A stretch of DNA of 64,000 nt, taken from NCBI RefSeq assembly GCF_030553055.1, contig NZ_CP130713.1, forward strand, positions 4,526,001 through 4,590,000. The letters are read 5' to 3'. The stretch comes from Streptomyces sp. XD-27 (lineage in GTDB: Bacteria > Actinomycetota > Actinomycetes > Streptomycetales > Streptomycetaceae). A model generated the notes under the pieces. The model was not told the origin of the DNA. It made no database searches and worked only from the letters and a program-made list of their open reading frames with translations. Position 1 is the first letter of the stretch. Every line of letters starts with the position of its first letter. Shown here piece after piece: positions 63,804 through 64,000 of the stretch. A program made the translations under genes and the position numbers.

Positions 63804-64000
63804 GTGACAGAGCCAGTGGTGCGCATCCCGGATGCGAAGGTCGCGCTGTCCACGGCCTCGGTCTATCCCGGGTCGACGGCGACGGCCTTCGAGATCGCCG
63901 CCCGTCTGGGCTACGACGGGATCGAGGTGATGGTCTGGACGGATCCCGTCAGCCAGGACATCGAGTCACTGCGCCGGCTCTCCGACTACCACCAGGTGCC
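63804..64000 (+). CDS. Sugar-phosphate isomerase/epimerase-like protein (partial, 5' end)
   Basis: GTG 63804 opens a frame running to the window end: [20 protein letters not shown] then [20 protein letters not shown] and [20 protein letters not shown]. This is the first strand-helix of a xylose-isomerase-like TIM barrel (AP_endonuc_2 family). Only 65 residues are visible, so the specific function is open. It follows the ppx gene in the same order as in other streptomycetes. Confidence 0.8.
   Translation, partial: MTEPVVRIPDAKVALSTASVYPGSTATAFEIAARLGYDGIEVMVWTDPVSQDIESLRRLSDYHQV

Overview
The window is a high-G+C actinobacterial chromosome segment, almost certainly from Streptomyces. Its gene order follows a conserved Streptomyces core block: folate genes; a stand-alone nuoD with a methyltransferase; panC-nadB-nadC-coaX; lsr2; clpC; an M23 peptidase; a TetR/MFS pair; sigE-cseA-cseB-cseC; mutY; disA; radA; ppx. 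No rRNA, tRNA, CRISPR array or intact transposase was seen.

Layout. 1-6.6 kb: the folE 3' end with a strong terminator, a membrane-anchored esterase, an MprF-like lysyltransferase, then the coupled folP / NTF2-like / folB / folK / DUF3180 cluster. 6.6-10.4 kb: a glycine-betaine/choline-type ABC importer in which the second permease is fused to the substrate-binding domain. 10.4-18 kb: a coiled-coil membrane protein, nuoD2 with an NDUFAF7/MidA-type methyltransferase, a NarL-type two-component system, and an ArsR-type regulator with a perfect inverted-repeat operator. 18-24.5 kb: a cofactor operon for CoA and NAD (Rossmann protein, panC, nadB, nadC, coaX) joined by ATGA/GTGA overlaps; nadB is split by a frameshift. 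24.5-29.4 kb: a sortase-type surface protein, a repeat-rich extremely C-rich desert, a Pro/Ala/Gly-rich hypothetical protein preceded by a striking AT-rich inverted repeat, and a small membrane protein. 29.4-34.5 kb: BlaI-type regulator, N-acetyltransferase, lsr2 and clpC.

34.5-40.9 kb is the main accessory element: a minus-strand three-gene operon that looks like an NLR-type antiphage or conflict system. It encodes a NACHT NTPase with an N-terminal helical domain and C-terminal LRR-like region, a small trypco2-like protein, and a second NACHT NTPase whose N-terminus is a trypsin-like protease with a complete His/Asp/Ser triad. All three genes are joined by 4-nt GTGA overlaps. Both NACHT genes carry an apparent one-base loss in a G run.

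41-49.3 kb: M23 peptidase, TetR/MFS with twin operators, the SigE-CseABC cell-envelope stress system, mutY. 49.5-55.1 kb: a histidine kinase and its probable response regulator, separated by about 3 kb of accessory genes (ECF41 sigma factor with its epimerase-like partner, truncated genes, a regulator remnant, very small ORFs). 55.1-64 kb: a PAP2 phosphatase, an anchored extracellular protein, disA, radA, a sigma-like/zinc-anti-sigma/BACON fusion, a Cys-rich protein, a Ppx/GppA phosphatase, and the start of a sugar-phosphate isomerase-like gene.

Most identifications rest on motifs read in the translations and on remembered family features and Streptomyces synteny. No database search was run.
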